A stretch of DNA of 34,650 nt from Candidatus Gastranaerophilales bacterium (GCA_944322895.1 CALUQL010000013.1:1-34650); one strand, 5' to 3'; counted from the stretch's first letter, positions 16,660 through 25,049 are shown. The notes: generated by a model from the sequence alone, not told the origin. Program-made: numbers and translations.

Positions 16660-16698
16660 AAAAAATCACCACATTTGTTATAAATGTGGTGATTTTTT
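16660..16698 (+). terminator. Intrinsic terminator after the prepilin-like gene
   Basis: A perfect 17-base stem (16660-16676 with 16682-16698), 5-base loop, core CACCACATTT/AAATGTGGTG, flanked by A and T runs, so it could work in both directions. It closes the UPF0173-DUF3326-prepilin unit. Confidence 0.88.
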
Positions 16699-16712
16699 AG
16701 AAAGCGGGCAGA

Positions 16713-17342
16713 ATGAAAGTAAGTTTTAAAGCAGAAATTCCGGAAAATATAAATCCTAAATATCAGACTAAGGACTCTAGAAAAAATACTATAGGTATAT
16801 TGGGAAGTTCAAAGTCTACAGATGCAATAATGAATTATATGGAGCTTTGTGCTTCAGTAACAAAAGGTATGGTACATAAAGGTAAGAATCTTTTACACGG
16901 ATGTGGTAATTCTGGAATTATGGGTGTTGCATATGATGCTGGTAAAAAATATTCCCCAAAGGATTCTAATGGTAGACCTTTACAAAATCTTGCTATTATA
17001 GCTCAACCTCTTTGGGGGGATGAGGATTTAGATAATTGTATCCCTTTAACAACATCAAAAAATGAAGCTGATAGAATAGAAAAGTTCTCTACAGTAGCTG
17101 ATAATTTTGTAATTTTTCCTGGAAGTTCTACTACTTTGCAAGAAGCAACAACATTAATTACAAAGAATTATTATGGTAAACCTGAAGATAAAAAGAAAAT
17201 AATATTAGTAGGACGAGATTTCTTTAAGGGATTACAAGAACAGTATCAAAAACTGTATGATTCAAAATTAATTAAATGTCCTCTGGAAGAATTGTTTACT
17301 GTTGTTGATACTGAAGAAGAAATAAATGCTTTGATTAAGTAA
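16713..17342 (+). CDS. LOG-family-like Rossmann protein with SFK N-terminus
   Basis: A 209-residue protein that resembles the LOG/YvdD family, known as nucleoside-5'-monophosphate phosphoribohydrolases and often called lysine-decarboxylase-like. After MKVSFKAEIPENINPKYQ comes a Rossmann start NTIGILGSS, then LLHGCGNSGIMGVAYDAG, corresponding to the G-G-G-x-x-G-L-M-G loop, then ADRIEKFSTVADNFVIFPGSSTTLQEA. The family motif P-G-G-x-G-T-x-x-E appears as P-G-S-S-T-T-L-Q-E, so two glycines are replaced while the Glu and the upstream Arg remain. Function may therefore differ. It begins 15 bases after a terminator and ends ahead of another, so it is probably a single-gene unit. No strong ribosome-binding site is seen. 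Confidence 0.75.
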   Translation: MKVSFKAEIPENINPKYQTKDSRKNTIGILGSSKSTDAIMNYMELCASVTKGMVHKGKNLLHGCGNSGIMGVAYDAGKKYSPKDSNGRPLQNLAIIAQPLWGDEDLDNCIPLTTSKNEADRIEKFSTVADNFVIFPGSSTTLQEATTLITKNYYGKPEDKKKIILVGRDFFKGLQEQYQKLYDSKLIKCPLEELFTVVDTEEEINALIK

Positions 17343-17362
17343 AATATTTTAGATTTTATAAG

Positions 17363-17395
17363 AAAAAGAGCTACTACATTAGTAGCTCTTTTTTT
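17363..17395. terminator. Bidirectional intrinsic terminator
   Basis: A 14-base stem (17363-17376 with 17380-17393), 3-base loop, core GAGCTACTA/TAGTAGCTC with A run before and T run after. It lies between the convergent LOG-like gene and ileS and can serve both. Confidence 0.88.
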
Positions 17396-17408
17396 ATTGC
17401 TTTTTTTA

Positions 17409-20246
17409 TTAGTCTTTGTTTGTAACAGCATTGTAGCAGTCTTCGCAAATAGTTTCGTAGCCTTCAATTTTACCTAAAGGTCTATATTTCCAGCAACGTT
17501 CACATTTCTCTCCTATTGCTTTTGTTACATATATACTATAACCATCTTCTGTATATTCATTCATAACATCAGCAGGTTTTTCGCTAACTACAAATGCTTG
17601 AGAGGTTATGAATATATTGCATAATTCTTTTTCATATTTTTTCAATAGATTTGAATTTTCAGAAATAATATAAACAGCAGTTTCTAAAGAACTTCCTATT
17701 TTCTTTTCTGCTCTTAACGGTTCAATAGCTTTTGTTACTATTTCACGAACTTTCAATATTTGAGTGAATTCTTGTTCTAAAGATTCATTATGCCATTCTT
17801 CTTTAACAGTTGGCCAATCAGAAAGAAGAATACTTTCCAATCCGTCTTTTTGTGCTTCAGGAGTGTTCATCCAAATATCTTCGGCTTGGTGTGGCATAAC
17901 AGGAACTAATATTCTAGTTAAGGCTTGAGCTATTTCATAAAGGACAGTTTGACAAGCTCTTCTTGATAGTGATTTTTTACCGCTTGTATATAATCTGTCT
18001 TTTACAATATCAAGATAGAATGAACTTAAATCTACAGCTGCAAAATTTTGAAGATATTGGAAATATCTGTAAAATTCATAATCATCAAATGCTTCTGTTA
18101 CATTTGCAATTAATGTATTTAGTTTGTGAAGTGCAAACTTATCTATTTCTTTCAAATCTTCATATTTTACATAATCTGTTTTTGGGTCAAAATCATATAA
18201 ATTTCCAAGTAAAAATCTTGCTGTATTTCTAGTCTTTTTAAAGATTTCAACTAGTTGTTTAATAATTGTATCACCTATTTTAACGTCATTTCTGTAGTCG
18301 ATAGATGCAGCCCAAAGTCTTAATACATCAGTACCATATACTTTGATTACTTCTTGAGGTAAAACAACATTACCTAAAGATTTACTCATTTTTCTGCCTT
18401 CACCGTCAAGAACAAAGCCGTGTGTTAATACTGTTTTGTACGGAGCTTTACCTGTAGTAGCAACAGAAGTTAATAATGATGATTGGAACCAGCCTCTGTG
18501 TTGGTCAGAACCTTCTAAATACATTTCAACAGGAAGTTCACCAAGTTCTTCGCTTCTTTTTTGAACCACTGCTCTATGTGTACATCCTGAATCAAACCAA
18601 ACATCCATAATGTCTGTTTCTTTTCTGAAATGTATGCTGCCGCATTTCGGACATTTATATCCTTTTGGCATAAGTTCTTCAGTTGTATGGTTTACCCAAG
18701 CATCTGAACTTTCTTTTTCGAATAAATCAGCAACATGATTGATTGTTTCATCATTAACAATAACTTCACCACAGTCCTTGCAATAAAATACCGGAATTGG
18801 TACACCCCAAGCACGTTGACGAGAAATACACCAGTCAGAACGGTTTTCAACCATGTTGGTTATTCTTGTTTCCCCTGCAGATGGAATCCATTTTACATTT
18901 CTTATTGCTTCCAAAGTTTGTTCTTTGAACATATCAACTTTAACGAACCATTGGTCTGTAGCTCTATAGATAACAGGTTTTTTACATCTCCAGCAGTGAG
19001 GATAGCTGTGAGTTATATCTTGTTTTGCTAAGAGTGCTGTTTTTTCTTCAAGTTTGTTTATAACAATTTCATTACCCTTATAATAAGGAATTCCTTCTAA
19101 ATCAGGGTCTTCAAATTTGTCGCTTTTTCTCCAAATACCTTTTGAGTCAAGCGGAGAAAGAGTTTCTATACCATATTTTTGGCAAACTTCCCAATCTTCA
19201 AGACCGTGTCCCGGTGCTGTATGTACACAACCTGTACCGGCGTCTAACGTGACGTGGTCTCCAAGAATTATACGGCTTAGTCTGTTATATAAAGGATGGA
19301 ATACATTTAGGTTCTCAATTTCTGCACCTTTTAATGTTCCTATAGTTTTTATATCTGTTTCTTCCCAAGCTACATCTTTTAAGAAATTATTTAATAATTC
19401 TGTAGCTACAATATATCTGTCATTTTTATATTCAAATACAGTATATTCAAGTCTTGCATTTAAACAAACAGCTAAGTTTGAAGGGATTGTCCAAGGAGTT
19501 GTTGTCCAAATAACAACATATAAATCTTTTTCTGATTTTTCGTTGATAAGTGAATAAACTTTTTCTTGGTCTTTATTATCAAATTTGAAACGAACATAAA
19601 TACTTGTAGATGTATGATCAGCATATTCAACTTCTGCTTCTGCTAAAGCAGTTTCGCAAGATGCACACCAATAAACTGGTTTTAAACCTTTTTGAATATA
19701 GCCCTTTTTATACATTTCGCCAAAGACTCTGATTTGTTCCGCTTCAAAATCAGGTGCTATAGTTAAATAAGGTTTTTCCCAGTTGCCCCATACACCAAGT
19801 CTTTTAAAGTTTTCTTCTTGTCCTTTAAGATTTTTTAGTGCAAATTCTCTGCATTTTGCTCTTAATTCACCAGGGGTAAGTGCTTCTCTACCACCTTTTA
19901 TGTTCTTTACAACAGCATTTTCGATAGGAAGCCCATGGGCATCATATCCTGGAACATATGGTGCATAATAACCTCTTTGTGCTTTATATTTAAGTATTAT
20001 ATCTTTTAAAATTTTATTTAAAGCAGTACCAATATGAATCTTATCTGAACTTAAATATGGCGGACCATCATGAAGAATAAATTTATTTTTTTTGTCTCTT
20101 TGATTAATACTTTTTTCATAAATTTTGTTATCTTCCCAAAACTTTTGAGTTAAAGGCTCTTTTTGAGCGGCATTTGCTCTCATCTCTAATGAAGTTTTAG
20201 GTAAATTTATACTGTCCTTATAGTCCTTTTTTGTAGCTTCTGTCAT
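17409..20246 (-). CDS. ileS: Isoleucyl-tRNA synthetase
   Basis: IleRS charges tRNA-Ile. The protein has 945 residues from the ATG at 20246, chosen because AGGTGG lies five bases upstream. A GTG three codons earlier falls inside that site. Class I signatures are clear: DGPPY followed by KIHIGTALNK (HIGH motif as HIGT), WTTTPWTIPSN of the editing domain, RQRAWGVPIPVFYC, MYLEGSDQHRGWFQSSLL, and GEGRKMSKSLGN (KMSKS). The C-terminus carries a zinc-finger CERCWKYRP...CEDC, as in the typical bacterial type. No T-box leader is evident: the region before the start is only about 150 bases and is shared with a divergent gene. Confidence 0.97.
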   Translation of the reverse strand: MTEATKKDYKDSINLPKTSLEMRANAAQKEPLTQKFWEDNKIYEKSINQRDKKNKFILHDGPPYLSSDKIHIGTALNKILKDIILKYKAQRGYYAPYVPGYDAHGLPIENAVVKNIKGGREALTPGELRAKCREFALKNLKGQEENFKRLGVWGNWEKPYLTIAPDFEAEQIRVFGEMYKKGYIQKGLKPVYWCASCETALAEAEVEYADHTSTSIYVRFKFDNKDQEKVYSLINEKSEKDLYVVIWTTTPWTIPSNLAVCLNARLEYTVFEYKNDRYIVATELLNNFLKDVAWEETDIKTIGTLKGAEIENLNVFHPLYNRLSRIILGDHVTLDAGTGCVHTAPGHGLEDWEVCQKYGIETLSPLDSKGIWRKSDKFEDPDLEGIPYYKGNEIVINKLEEKTALLAKQDITHSYPHCWRCKKPVIYRATDQWFVKVDMFKEQTLEAIRNVKWIPSAGETRITNMVENRSDWCISRQRAWGVPIPVFYCKDCGEVIVNDETINHVADLFEKESSDAWVNHTTEELMPKGYKCPKCGSIHFRKETDIMDVWFDSGCTHRAVVQKRSEELGELPVEMYLEGSDQHRGWFQSSLLTSVATTGKAPYKTVLTHGFVLDGEGRKMSKSLGNVVLPQEVIKVYGTDVLRLWAASIDYRNDVKIGDTIIKQLVEIFKKTRNTARFLLGNLYDFDPKTDYVKYEDLKEIDKFALHKLNTLIANVTEAFDDYEFYRYFQYLQNFAAVDLSSFYLDIVKDRLYTSGKKSLSRRACQTVLYEIAQALTRILVPVMPHQAEDIWMNTPEAQKDGLESILLSDWPTVKEEWHNESLEQEFTQILKVREIVTKAIEPLRAEKKIGSSLETAVYIISENSNLLKKYEKELCNIFITSQAFVVSEKPADVMNEYTEDGYSIYVTKAIGEKCERCWKYRPLGKIEGYETICEDCYNAVTNKD

Positions 20247-20372
20247 AATATCCACCTATTACATATTTACCGATTAATATTTTAATATAAACACATATAA
20301 TAGTAAAAATATCTTATAATTATTTGTATATCTTTACTAATTTTATTGATTAATTACTTTGTGCATTTAATA

Positions 20373-20381
20373 TGATATAAT
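20373..20381 (+). promoter_or_regulatory. Extended -10 promoter of the PerM-like gene
   Basis: TGATATAAT gives a perfect TATAAT at 20376-20381 with TG one base upstream. No good -35 box lies at the right distance, which is allowed for extended -10 promoters. It is 23 bases before the ATG at 20404, so the leader would be about 16 bases with AAAGGAGAG directly before the start. Confidence 0.6.
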
Positions 20382-20403
20382 CTTTGCAAAAAAGGAGAGT
20401 CAA

Positions 20404-21456
20404 ATGTTTTGGAACAAGCCTGTTTATCTCAAGAATACAATGTTTGTTGTTGCAGCTATATTATTGATTTTTTTAATTATGCAAATGAAAGAGATTGCAC
20501 TTCTTATTTTTGCATCTTTTGTACTGGCTTGTTCATTAAATCCTGCTGTTGATAAATTAAGCACTAAAATGCCTCGTTCTTTGGCTTCTACAATTGTTAT
20601 TACAGGTGCTATTTTAGTTGCTGTGCTTTTTTTAATTCCGATTGTATCAATTTCAATAAAAGAAATTCAGCAAGTTATTAATAATATTCCGATTTTCGTA
20701 AAAAATATTATAGATTTTATTAGTAATAGAACAATTATGGGGAAACCGATAATTGAATATGTTGATATAAATGCATTGACAAATACATCTTCGCACATGG
20801 CATCAGGAATTGTAAATAAATCAATAAATTTTACTGTTGCTTTTATGGAAGCGATAACAATTGTAATAACAATGGGTGTTATCGTTTTCTATATGGTTAA
20901 TGAAAAAAATCTGGTAAGAGATGCTATTGTTCTTATTTTTCCACCAAAAATGAAAAAAAGAGCAAAAGAAGTTTATGAAAATATTGAACATAAAGTAGGT
21001 GGATATGTAATAGCACAGGTTTTATCAATGTCAACAGTTGCAATATTTACCGCTATTGGATTAATGATTTTAAAGGTTCAGTATTCAGTATTATTGGGTT
21101 TAATTGCCGGTATTTTGGATATTGTTCCTATTGTTGGTCCCACGCTTGCTTTTGTTTTAGGAATTTTGTGCGCTTCTCAAAAAGGATGGTTGATTGTTGT
21201 TTTGACAGCTGTTGTTTATCTTGCTGCACAATGGGTATCTAATAATTTTGTAAGACCGCTAGTTTTTGGTAAGTTTTTAGATTTGCATCCATTAATAATT
21301 ATATTTGCATTTTTGATTGCAGCAAAATTCCTTGGTGTATGGGGTGTTATACTTTCGCCAGCCATCGCTGCATTGTTATTAACATTGTTTGATGAGTTGT
21401 ATCTGAAAACAATTAATGGAAGGCAAGAAAAAACTGAAGAAGAAGAAGAAAAATAA
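20404..21456 (+). CDS. PerM/AI-2E-family membrane protein
   Basis: A 350-residue polytopic membrane protein of the AI-2E transporter (PerM, formerly UPF0118) family. It starts with two hydrophobic helices (about 10-45), has a soluble segment around IQQVINNIPIFVKNIIDFISNRTIMGKPI, and ends with the family's signature region: VLLGLIAGILDIVPIVGPTLAFVLG and NNFVRPLVFGKFLDLHPLIIIFAFLIAAKFLGVWGVILSPAIAALLLT. Members include proton-driven exporters and Na+/H+ antiporters. Only a few have been tied to AI-2. An acidic and Lys-rich tail ends the protein. Its stop codon overlaps the start of the next gene (TAATG), so the two are co-translated. Confidence 0.9.
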   Translation: MFWNKPVYLKNTMFVVAAILLIFLIMQMKEIALLIFASFVLACSLNPAVDKLSTKMPRSLASTIVITGAILVAVLFLIPIVSISIKEIQQVINNIPIFVKNIIDFISNRTIMGKPIIEYVDINALTNTSSHMASGIVNKSINFTVAFMEAITIVITMGVIVFYMVNEKNLVRDAIVLIFPPKMKKRAKEVYENIEHKVGGYVIAQVLSMSTVAIFTAIGLMILKVQYSVLLGLIAGILDIVPIVGPTLAFVLGILCASQKGWLIVVLTAVVYLAAQWVSNNFVRPLVFGKFLDLHPLIIIFAFLIAAKFLGVWGVILSPAIAALLLTLFDELYLKTINGRQEKTEEEEEK

Positions 21457-23012
21457 TGTCTGAAAATTATTTATATTCTCAACATCAAGAACAAGATACC
21501 AAATTGAATGTTTGGTGTTGTTTTCCTGCTGTTTATAATTTTGGAATGTCTGCTTTAGGTTTTCTTACGGTTTTTAAGCAAGTAAGCACGATTAAAGGTA
21601 TTTTTGCCGAAAGAATTTTTACGGATACGCAAAAAACACAAATAAGACCATCTTGTGTTGATGTTATGGCTTTTTCTTTTTCTTTTGAACTTGATTATCT
21701 TGGAATTTTAAACATATTAAAAACTTATGATATCCCTTTTCTTACTAAAGACCGAGATGACTCATATCCTTTAATTTCATCTGGAGGCCCAGTTGTAAGT
21801 GCTAATCCCGAACCATTTGCAGAATTTTTTGATTTCATTACAATTGGTGATTCTGAAAATAATATAAATCAAATATATGATATACTTCGCGATAATAAGG
21901 AAAAATCAAAGTCCGAAAAACTTGAACTTTTATCAAAAATAGAAGGGGTTTATATTCCATCTTTTAAAAAAGATGGATATTTGGTTAAAAAGTCTTCTGC
22001 TTGTTTGGATTGTTGTGTATCAACACCAATTTTAACTGAAAAAAGTTTTTTCCCAAATACGTTTATAGTAGAAGTTGAAAGGGGTTGTCCTCAAAGTTGT
22101 GCTTTTTGTTTGACTTCGTTCATTAATAACCCTGTTAGATTTGCACCGTATGAAGAAATTATTAAACAAATTGATATGGGATTAAAACATACTAATAAAC
22201 TAGCCTTGCTCGGAGCTTTAATATGTTCTCATCCAAAGATTGATGATATTTGTCAATATATTATTGATAAAGTCGATTCAGGCATGGATCTTGAAGTAAC
22301 AGTATCCTCTTTAAGGGCTGATTATGTTTCAGATACTGTTCTTGAAATGCTTCATAAATGCGGACAAAAATCTGCAACAATAGCAGTTGAAGCAGGAAGT
22401 GAAAGATTAAGAAAAGTAATTAATAAACACCTTAATAAAGAAGATATATTATGTATTATAGATAAAATGGTAAAGCACGGTTTTACCGGAGTCAAAATGT
22501 ATGGAATTATAGGGTTCCCTACTGAAACTTATGATGATTTGGATGAGTTTGTAAATTTGTGTAAGGAAATAAAACACAAGTATAAAGGCTTTATAATAAC
22601 GCCAAGTTTTTCAACATTTGTTCAAAAAGCGCATACTCCATTTCAATTCGCAAGTCGAGAAGATATAAAAACTCTTGAAAAGAAAAATGAATATATAAAG
22701 AAAGAATTTGCAAAAATAGGTATAAAGGCAAGAACAAGCAGTGTAAAATGGGATTATATACAGGCTCTTCTTTCAAGAGGAGACAGAAGCCTTACTCCTT
22801 ATTTAATAGAAGTATTTAATCAAGGTGGAAATCTTGGTGCATTTAAGTCTGTATATAAAGATTTTGAAAAAAATAATAAATTAAAACCTTCTGATGAATT
22901 TGTTTTAAAAGAAATAAGTATAGAAGATGAATTGCCTTGGGATTTTATCTTGTATCCTAAAAATAAAGAAGCGTTAAAATCCGAATATAAAAGGCTTTTG
23001 GCGTTGCAATAA
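21456..23012 (+). CDS. Radical SAM protein (B12-binding-like N-terminus)
   Basis: A 518-residue radical SAM enzyme. The N-terminal 190 residues look like the Rossmann-type domain that precedes many radical SAM cores: GIFAERIFTDTQKTQIRPS, DVMAFSFSFELDYLGILNIL and SSGGPVVSANPEPFAEFFDFITIGDSE. The D-x-H-x-x-G cobalamin motif is not seen. The cluster motif is RGCPQSCAFC with Cys211, Cys215 and Cys218. After it come NNPVRFAPYEEIIKQI, LEVTVSSLRADYVS, TIAVEAGSERLRKVINK and GFTGVKMYGIIGFPTETYDDLDEF, all typical of the Elp3/MiaB-like superfamily core. The substrate is unknown. It overlaps the PerM-like gene by one base. Confidence 0.88.
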   Translation: MSENYLYSQHQEQDTKLNVWCCFPAVYNFGMSALGFLTVFKQVSTIKGIFAERIFTDTQKTQIRPSCVDVMAFSFSFELDYLGILNILKTYDIPFLTKDRDDSYPLISSGGPVVSANPEPFAEFFDFITIGDSENNINQIYDILRDNKEKSKSEKLELLSKIEGVYIPSFKKDGYLVKKSSACLDCCVSTPILTEKSFFPNTFIVEVERGCPQSCAFCLTSFINNPVRFAPYEEIIKQIDMGLKHTNKLALLGALICSHPKIDDICQYIIDKVDSGMDLEVTVSSLRADYVSDTVLEMLHKCGQKSATIAVEAGSERLRKVINKHLNKEDILCIIDKMVKHGFTGVKMYGIIGFPTETYDDLDEFVNLCKEIKHKYKGFIITPSFSTFVQKAHTPFQFASREDIKTLEKKNEYIKKEFAKIGIKARTSSVKWDYIQALLSRGDRSLTPYLIEVFNQGGNLGAFKSVYKDFEKNNKLKPSDEFVLKEISIEDELPWDFILYPKNKEALKSEYKRLLALQ

Positions 23013-23052
23013 ATCGGTATTTACAATTTGTAATATTATAAAAAAATAACAC

Positions 23053-23080
23053 TTGACATAATAGTTATATGTGTCATAAT
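23053..23080 (+). promoter_or_regulatory. Strong sigma-70 promoter
   Basis: A perfect TTGACA (23053-23058) and CATAAT (23075-23080) with a 16-base spacer, followed by a second AT-rich GATAAT. It would start RNA near base 23087. There is no gene with a ribosome-binding site between here and the terminator at 23217. Confidence 0.72.
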
Positions 23081-23086
23081 GATAAT

Positions 23087-23217
23087 GTAAGATTTAAGTG
23101 TAAGCAATACACTAAACGAAACATTACAACCCCGAACACATATAAACTCCTAAATAATAAACACAAAAGAGACCATTAGGATGCAGAAATAGACCACTTT
23201 ATAAGTGGCTTTTTTTT
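23087..23217 (+). ncRNA. Candidate small RNA, about 131 nt, of unknown family
   Basis: The segment is bounded by a strong promoter and an intrinsic terminator. Near the 5' end AGTGTA/TACACT (23097-23102 with 23108-23113) makes a hairpin with an AGCAA loop, extended by TTT/AAA at the base if one A is bulged. The middle (23117-23190) is A/C-rich and looks unstructured, with ACTCCT at 23146-23151, which could pair with AGGAG-type ribosome-binding sites. No reading frame longer than a few codons has a credible start. It does not match tmRNA, SRP RNA, RNase P RNA or any riboswitch I can recognise. It could instead be an attenuated leader of purA, 240 bases downstream. Confidence 0.5.
23194..23217 (+). 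terminator. Intrinsic terminator of the candidate small RNA
   Basis: CCACTT (23194-23199) pairs with AAGTGG (23203-23208) around a TAT loop and is followed by CT and a run of eight T at 23210-23217. Short stem but a strong T tract. Confidence 0.75.
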
Positions 23218-23457
23218 GCTTAAAAATGGGTTTTTATCTCAAAAAAGACAAATAAAATGTTTTTAAGTGTTTGAAATACAATTTAAACACTTATTTGAAA
23301 AACACTTATTTTAGATTACTGATTTTACAATTGTTAAATAATTAAATATTTTAGTTTTTGGTATTTCTTAATACATATCTTTACACATTGTTTCTATAAA
23401 CATAAGCTTTTGGTTTATAATAAGTGGGTAAGAGCCATGTCTAAGAAAGGACATAAT
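23218..23457. other. Non-coding interval with repeated AAACACTTA elements before purA
   Basis: 240 bases without a gene. TAAGTGTTT (23264-23272) is followed by two copies of AAACACTTA (23285-23293 and 23300-23308), so the first can pair with either copy. The rest is AT-rich. AAAGG at 23446-23450 is the ribosome-binding site of purA. An open frame reading into purA from 23410 is not needed for the protein. I see no clear promoter of purA in this stretch. Confidence 0.5.
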
Positions 23458-24753
23458 ATGAAAAATACTGTAGTAGTCGGCGCTCAATGGGGTGATGAGG
23501 GAAAAGCTAAAATTACTGATCTTTTGGCGGAGTATGCTGATGTTATTATTCGTTATCAAGGCGGTTGTAATGCCGGTCATACTGTTGTTGCCAATAACGA
23601 AACTTACAAATTTCATTTGATACCATCGGGTGTTTTATATGATAATAAGTTCTGTTTTATTGGTGCAGGTACTGTTATTCATCCTGAAACTTTTGTGAAA
23701 GAAACTCAAGAACTAATTGAGAGAGGTGTAAACCTTTCTACGCTTAAGATAAGTCCTTTAGCTACTATTACACTTCCTTATCATATTGATATAGACGGAA
23801 TTAGTGAAGATACTTCCGGAAAAAATAAAATTGGAACTACAAAAAAAGGAATAGGTCCAACATATTCAGATAAAATAGGCAGATATGGTTTGAAAATACA
23901 AGATTTATACGACGAAGAACTTTTAAATATTCGTTTAGATGCCATACTTCCATTAAAAAATAAAATGCTTGAAAAAGTTTACGGAACAAAAACGTATTCA
24001 AAAGAAGAAATGCTTGAATATTGTAGAAAGTATGCAGAAATATTTAAACCTTATGTTTGCGAAAATTGGGTTGATAAATTAACAGTTGCATTAAAAGAAG
24101 ACAAAAAAATTCTTTTTGAAGGTGCACAAGGAATAATGCTTGATATTGACTATGGAACTTATCCTTATGTAACAAGTTCAAGTCCTATTGGCGGCGGTGC
24201 TGCAACAGGTTCAGGTATTGGACCTACTAATATAAAAAATGTAATCGGTGTTACAAAAGCATATATTACAAGAGTTGGTGAAGGTCCTTTTGTTACTGAA
24301 TTATTAGATGAAACAGGTGAAAAAATAAGAACAATCGGTGGAGAATTTGGTACAACTACAGGCAGACCTAGACGCTGTGGTTGGTTTGATGCTGTTCTTT
24401 CAAGATATTGTGTTCTTGTTGGCGGTTTAACCGAAATGGCAATAACTAAGCTTGATGTTTTTGATACTTTTGATGAATTAAAAGTTTGTGTTGCTTATAA
24501 AGATAAAAGAAATGGAAAAATTTATAAAGATTATCCGACTAATATAAATATGCATAAATATTTAGAGCCTGTATATGAAACTTATAAAGGCTGGAAGACT
24601 GATATTACAAAATCTAAAAAAATGGAAGATTTGCCAGAAAATGCTAAAGCTTATTTGAAAAAGCTTGAAGAATTGGTCGGTATTCCAATAAAAATTGTGA
24701 GTGTCGGTCCTGATAGAGAACAAACAATAATGTTAGAAAATCCGTTTAAATAA
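23458..24753 (+). CDS. purA: Adenylosuccinate synthetase
   Basis: PurA makes adenylosuccinate from IMP, aspartate and GTP, the first step of AMP synthesis. The protein has 431 residues from the ATG at 23458, chosen for AAAGG seven bases upstream and because the family starts right there with NTVVVGAQWGDEGK. The GTP-binding loop reads WGDEGKAKITD, with Ala where nearly all members have Gly (GDEGKGK). Further signatures: GCNAGHTVV, GIGPTYSDKIGR, FEGAQGIMLDIDYGTYPYVTSSSP, GEGPFVTEL, FGTTTGRPRRCGWFD and SVGPDREQTI. No other purine gene is near. A terminator follows directly. Confidence 0.96.
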   Translation: MKNTVVVGAQWGDEGKAKITDLLAEYADVIIRYQGGCNAGHTVVANNETYKFHLIPSGVLYDNKFCFIGAGTVIHPETFVKETQELIERGVNLSTLKISPLATITLPYHIDIDGISEDTSGKNKIGTTKKGIGPTYSDKIGRYGLKIQDLYDEELLNIRLDAILPLKNKMLEKVYGTKTYSKEEMLEYCRKYAEIFKPYVCENWVDKLTVALKEDKKILFEGAQGIMLDIDYGTYPYVTSSSPIGGGAATGSGIGPTNIKNVIGVTKAYITRVGEGPFVTELLDETGEKIRTIGGEFGTTTGRPRRCGWFDAVLSRYCVLVGGLTEMAITKLDVFDTFDELKVCVAYKDKRNGKIYKDYPTNINMHKYLEPVYETYKGWKTDITKSKKMEDLPENAKAYLKKLEELVGIPIKIVSVGPDREQTIMLENPFK

Positions 24754-24766
24754 TTTTAATTAGTTT

Positions 24767-24796
24767 AAAGAGTGCGATTATAAAGCACTCTTTTTT
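24767..24796 (+). terminator. Intrinsic terminator of purA
   Basis: AAAGAGTGC (24767-24775) pairs with GCACTCTTT (24785-24793) around a 9-base loop, ending in a T run to 24796. It starts 13 bases after the purA stop codon. Confidence 0.82.
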
Positions 24797-24812
24797 ATAA
24801 CATAAAAAATCA

Positions 24813-24841
24813 GTTCAAATTTATTTTAAATTTGAACTTTT
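24813..24841. terminator. Second hairpin after purA, terminator-like
   Basis: A perfect 11-base stem GTTCAAATTTA/TAAATTTGAAC (24813-24823 with 24827-24837) with a TTT loop, preceded by an A run and followed by T's. It may act in both directions as a back-up terminator. Confidence 0.6.
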
Positions 24842-24947
24842 TTATTTTTATCTCGTTTTAAATGGTACGAGGAATTGAAATCTATTTTATTCTTTCGACA
24901 TCGAACAACTCTAAATACTACTTATTTATTCCATAACAGAACTCTCT

Positions 24948-24974
24948 GTGACTTTTTTTTAAAGTCACTTTTTA
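24948..24974 (+). terminator. Third hairpin, terminator-like, upstream of tRNA-Lys
   Basis: GTGACTTT (24948-24955) pairs with AAAGTCAC (24961-24968) around five T's, then TTTTTATTTT. The 106 bases between the second hairpin and this one hold no gene that I can identify, apart from a small CTCGT/ACGAG inverted repeat near 24852-24871, so what transcript it would end is unclear. Confidence 0.55.
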
Positions 24975-25000
24975 TTTTGTGAATAAATATAAAAAACTTG

Positions 25001-25029
25001 TTGACTCTAAAATATGTTCTTGTTATCTT
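25001..25029 (+). promoter_or_regulatory. Promoter of tRNA-Lys
   Basis: TTGACT (25001-25006) and TATCTT (25024-25029) are separated by exactly 17 bases and lie 20 bases before the first base of the tRNA. Confidence 0.68.
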
Positions 25030-25049
25030 AATAGAGAAGTAAGACAAAT

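Noticed and set aside
18735-19557. Plus-strand reading frames inside ileS
   Set aside because: They are antisense shadows of strongly conserved synthetase sequence.
20404-21456. PerM-like protein as an AI-2 exporter linked to luxS
   Set aside because: The family name is historical, most members do not move AI-2, and luxS is about 4 kb away in a separate unit.
23264-23308. CRISPR-like repeats
   Set aside because: Only two or three 9-base copies, no regular spacers, no cas genes.
23410-23457. Longer N-terminus for purA starting at 23410
   Set aside because: The extra 16 residues have no match in the family, and AAAGG with seven-base spacing supports the ATG at 23458.
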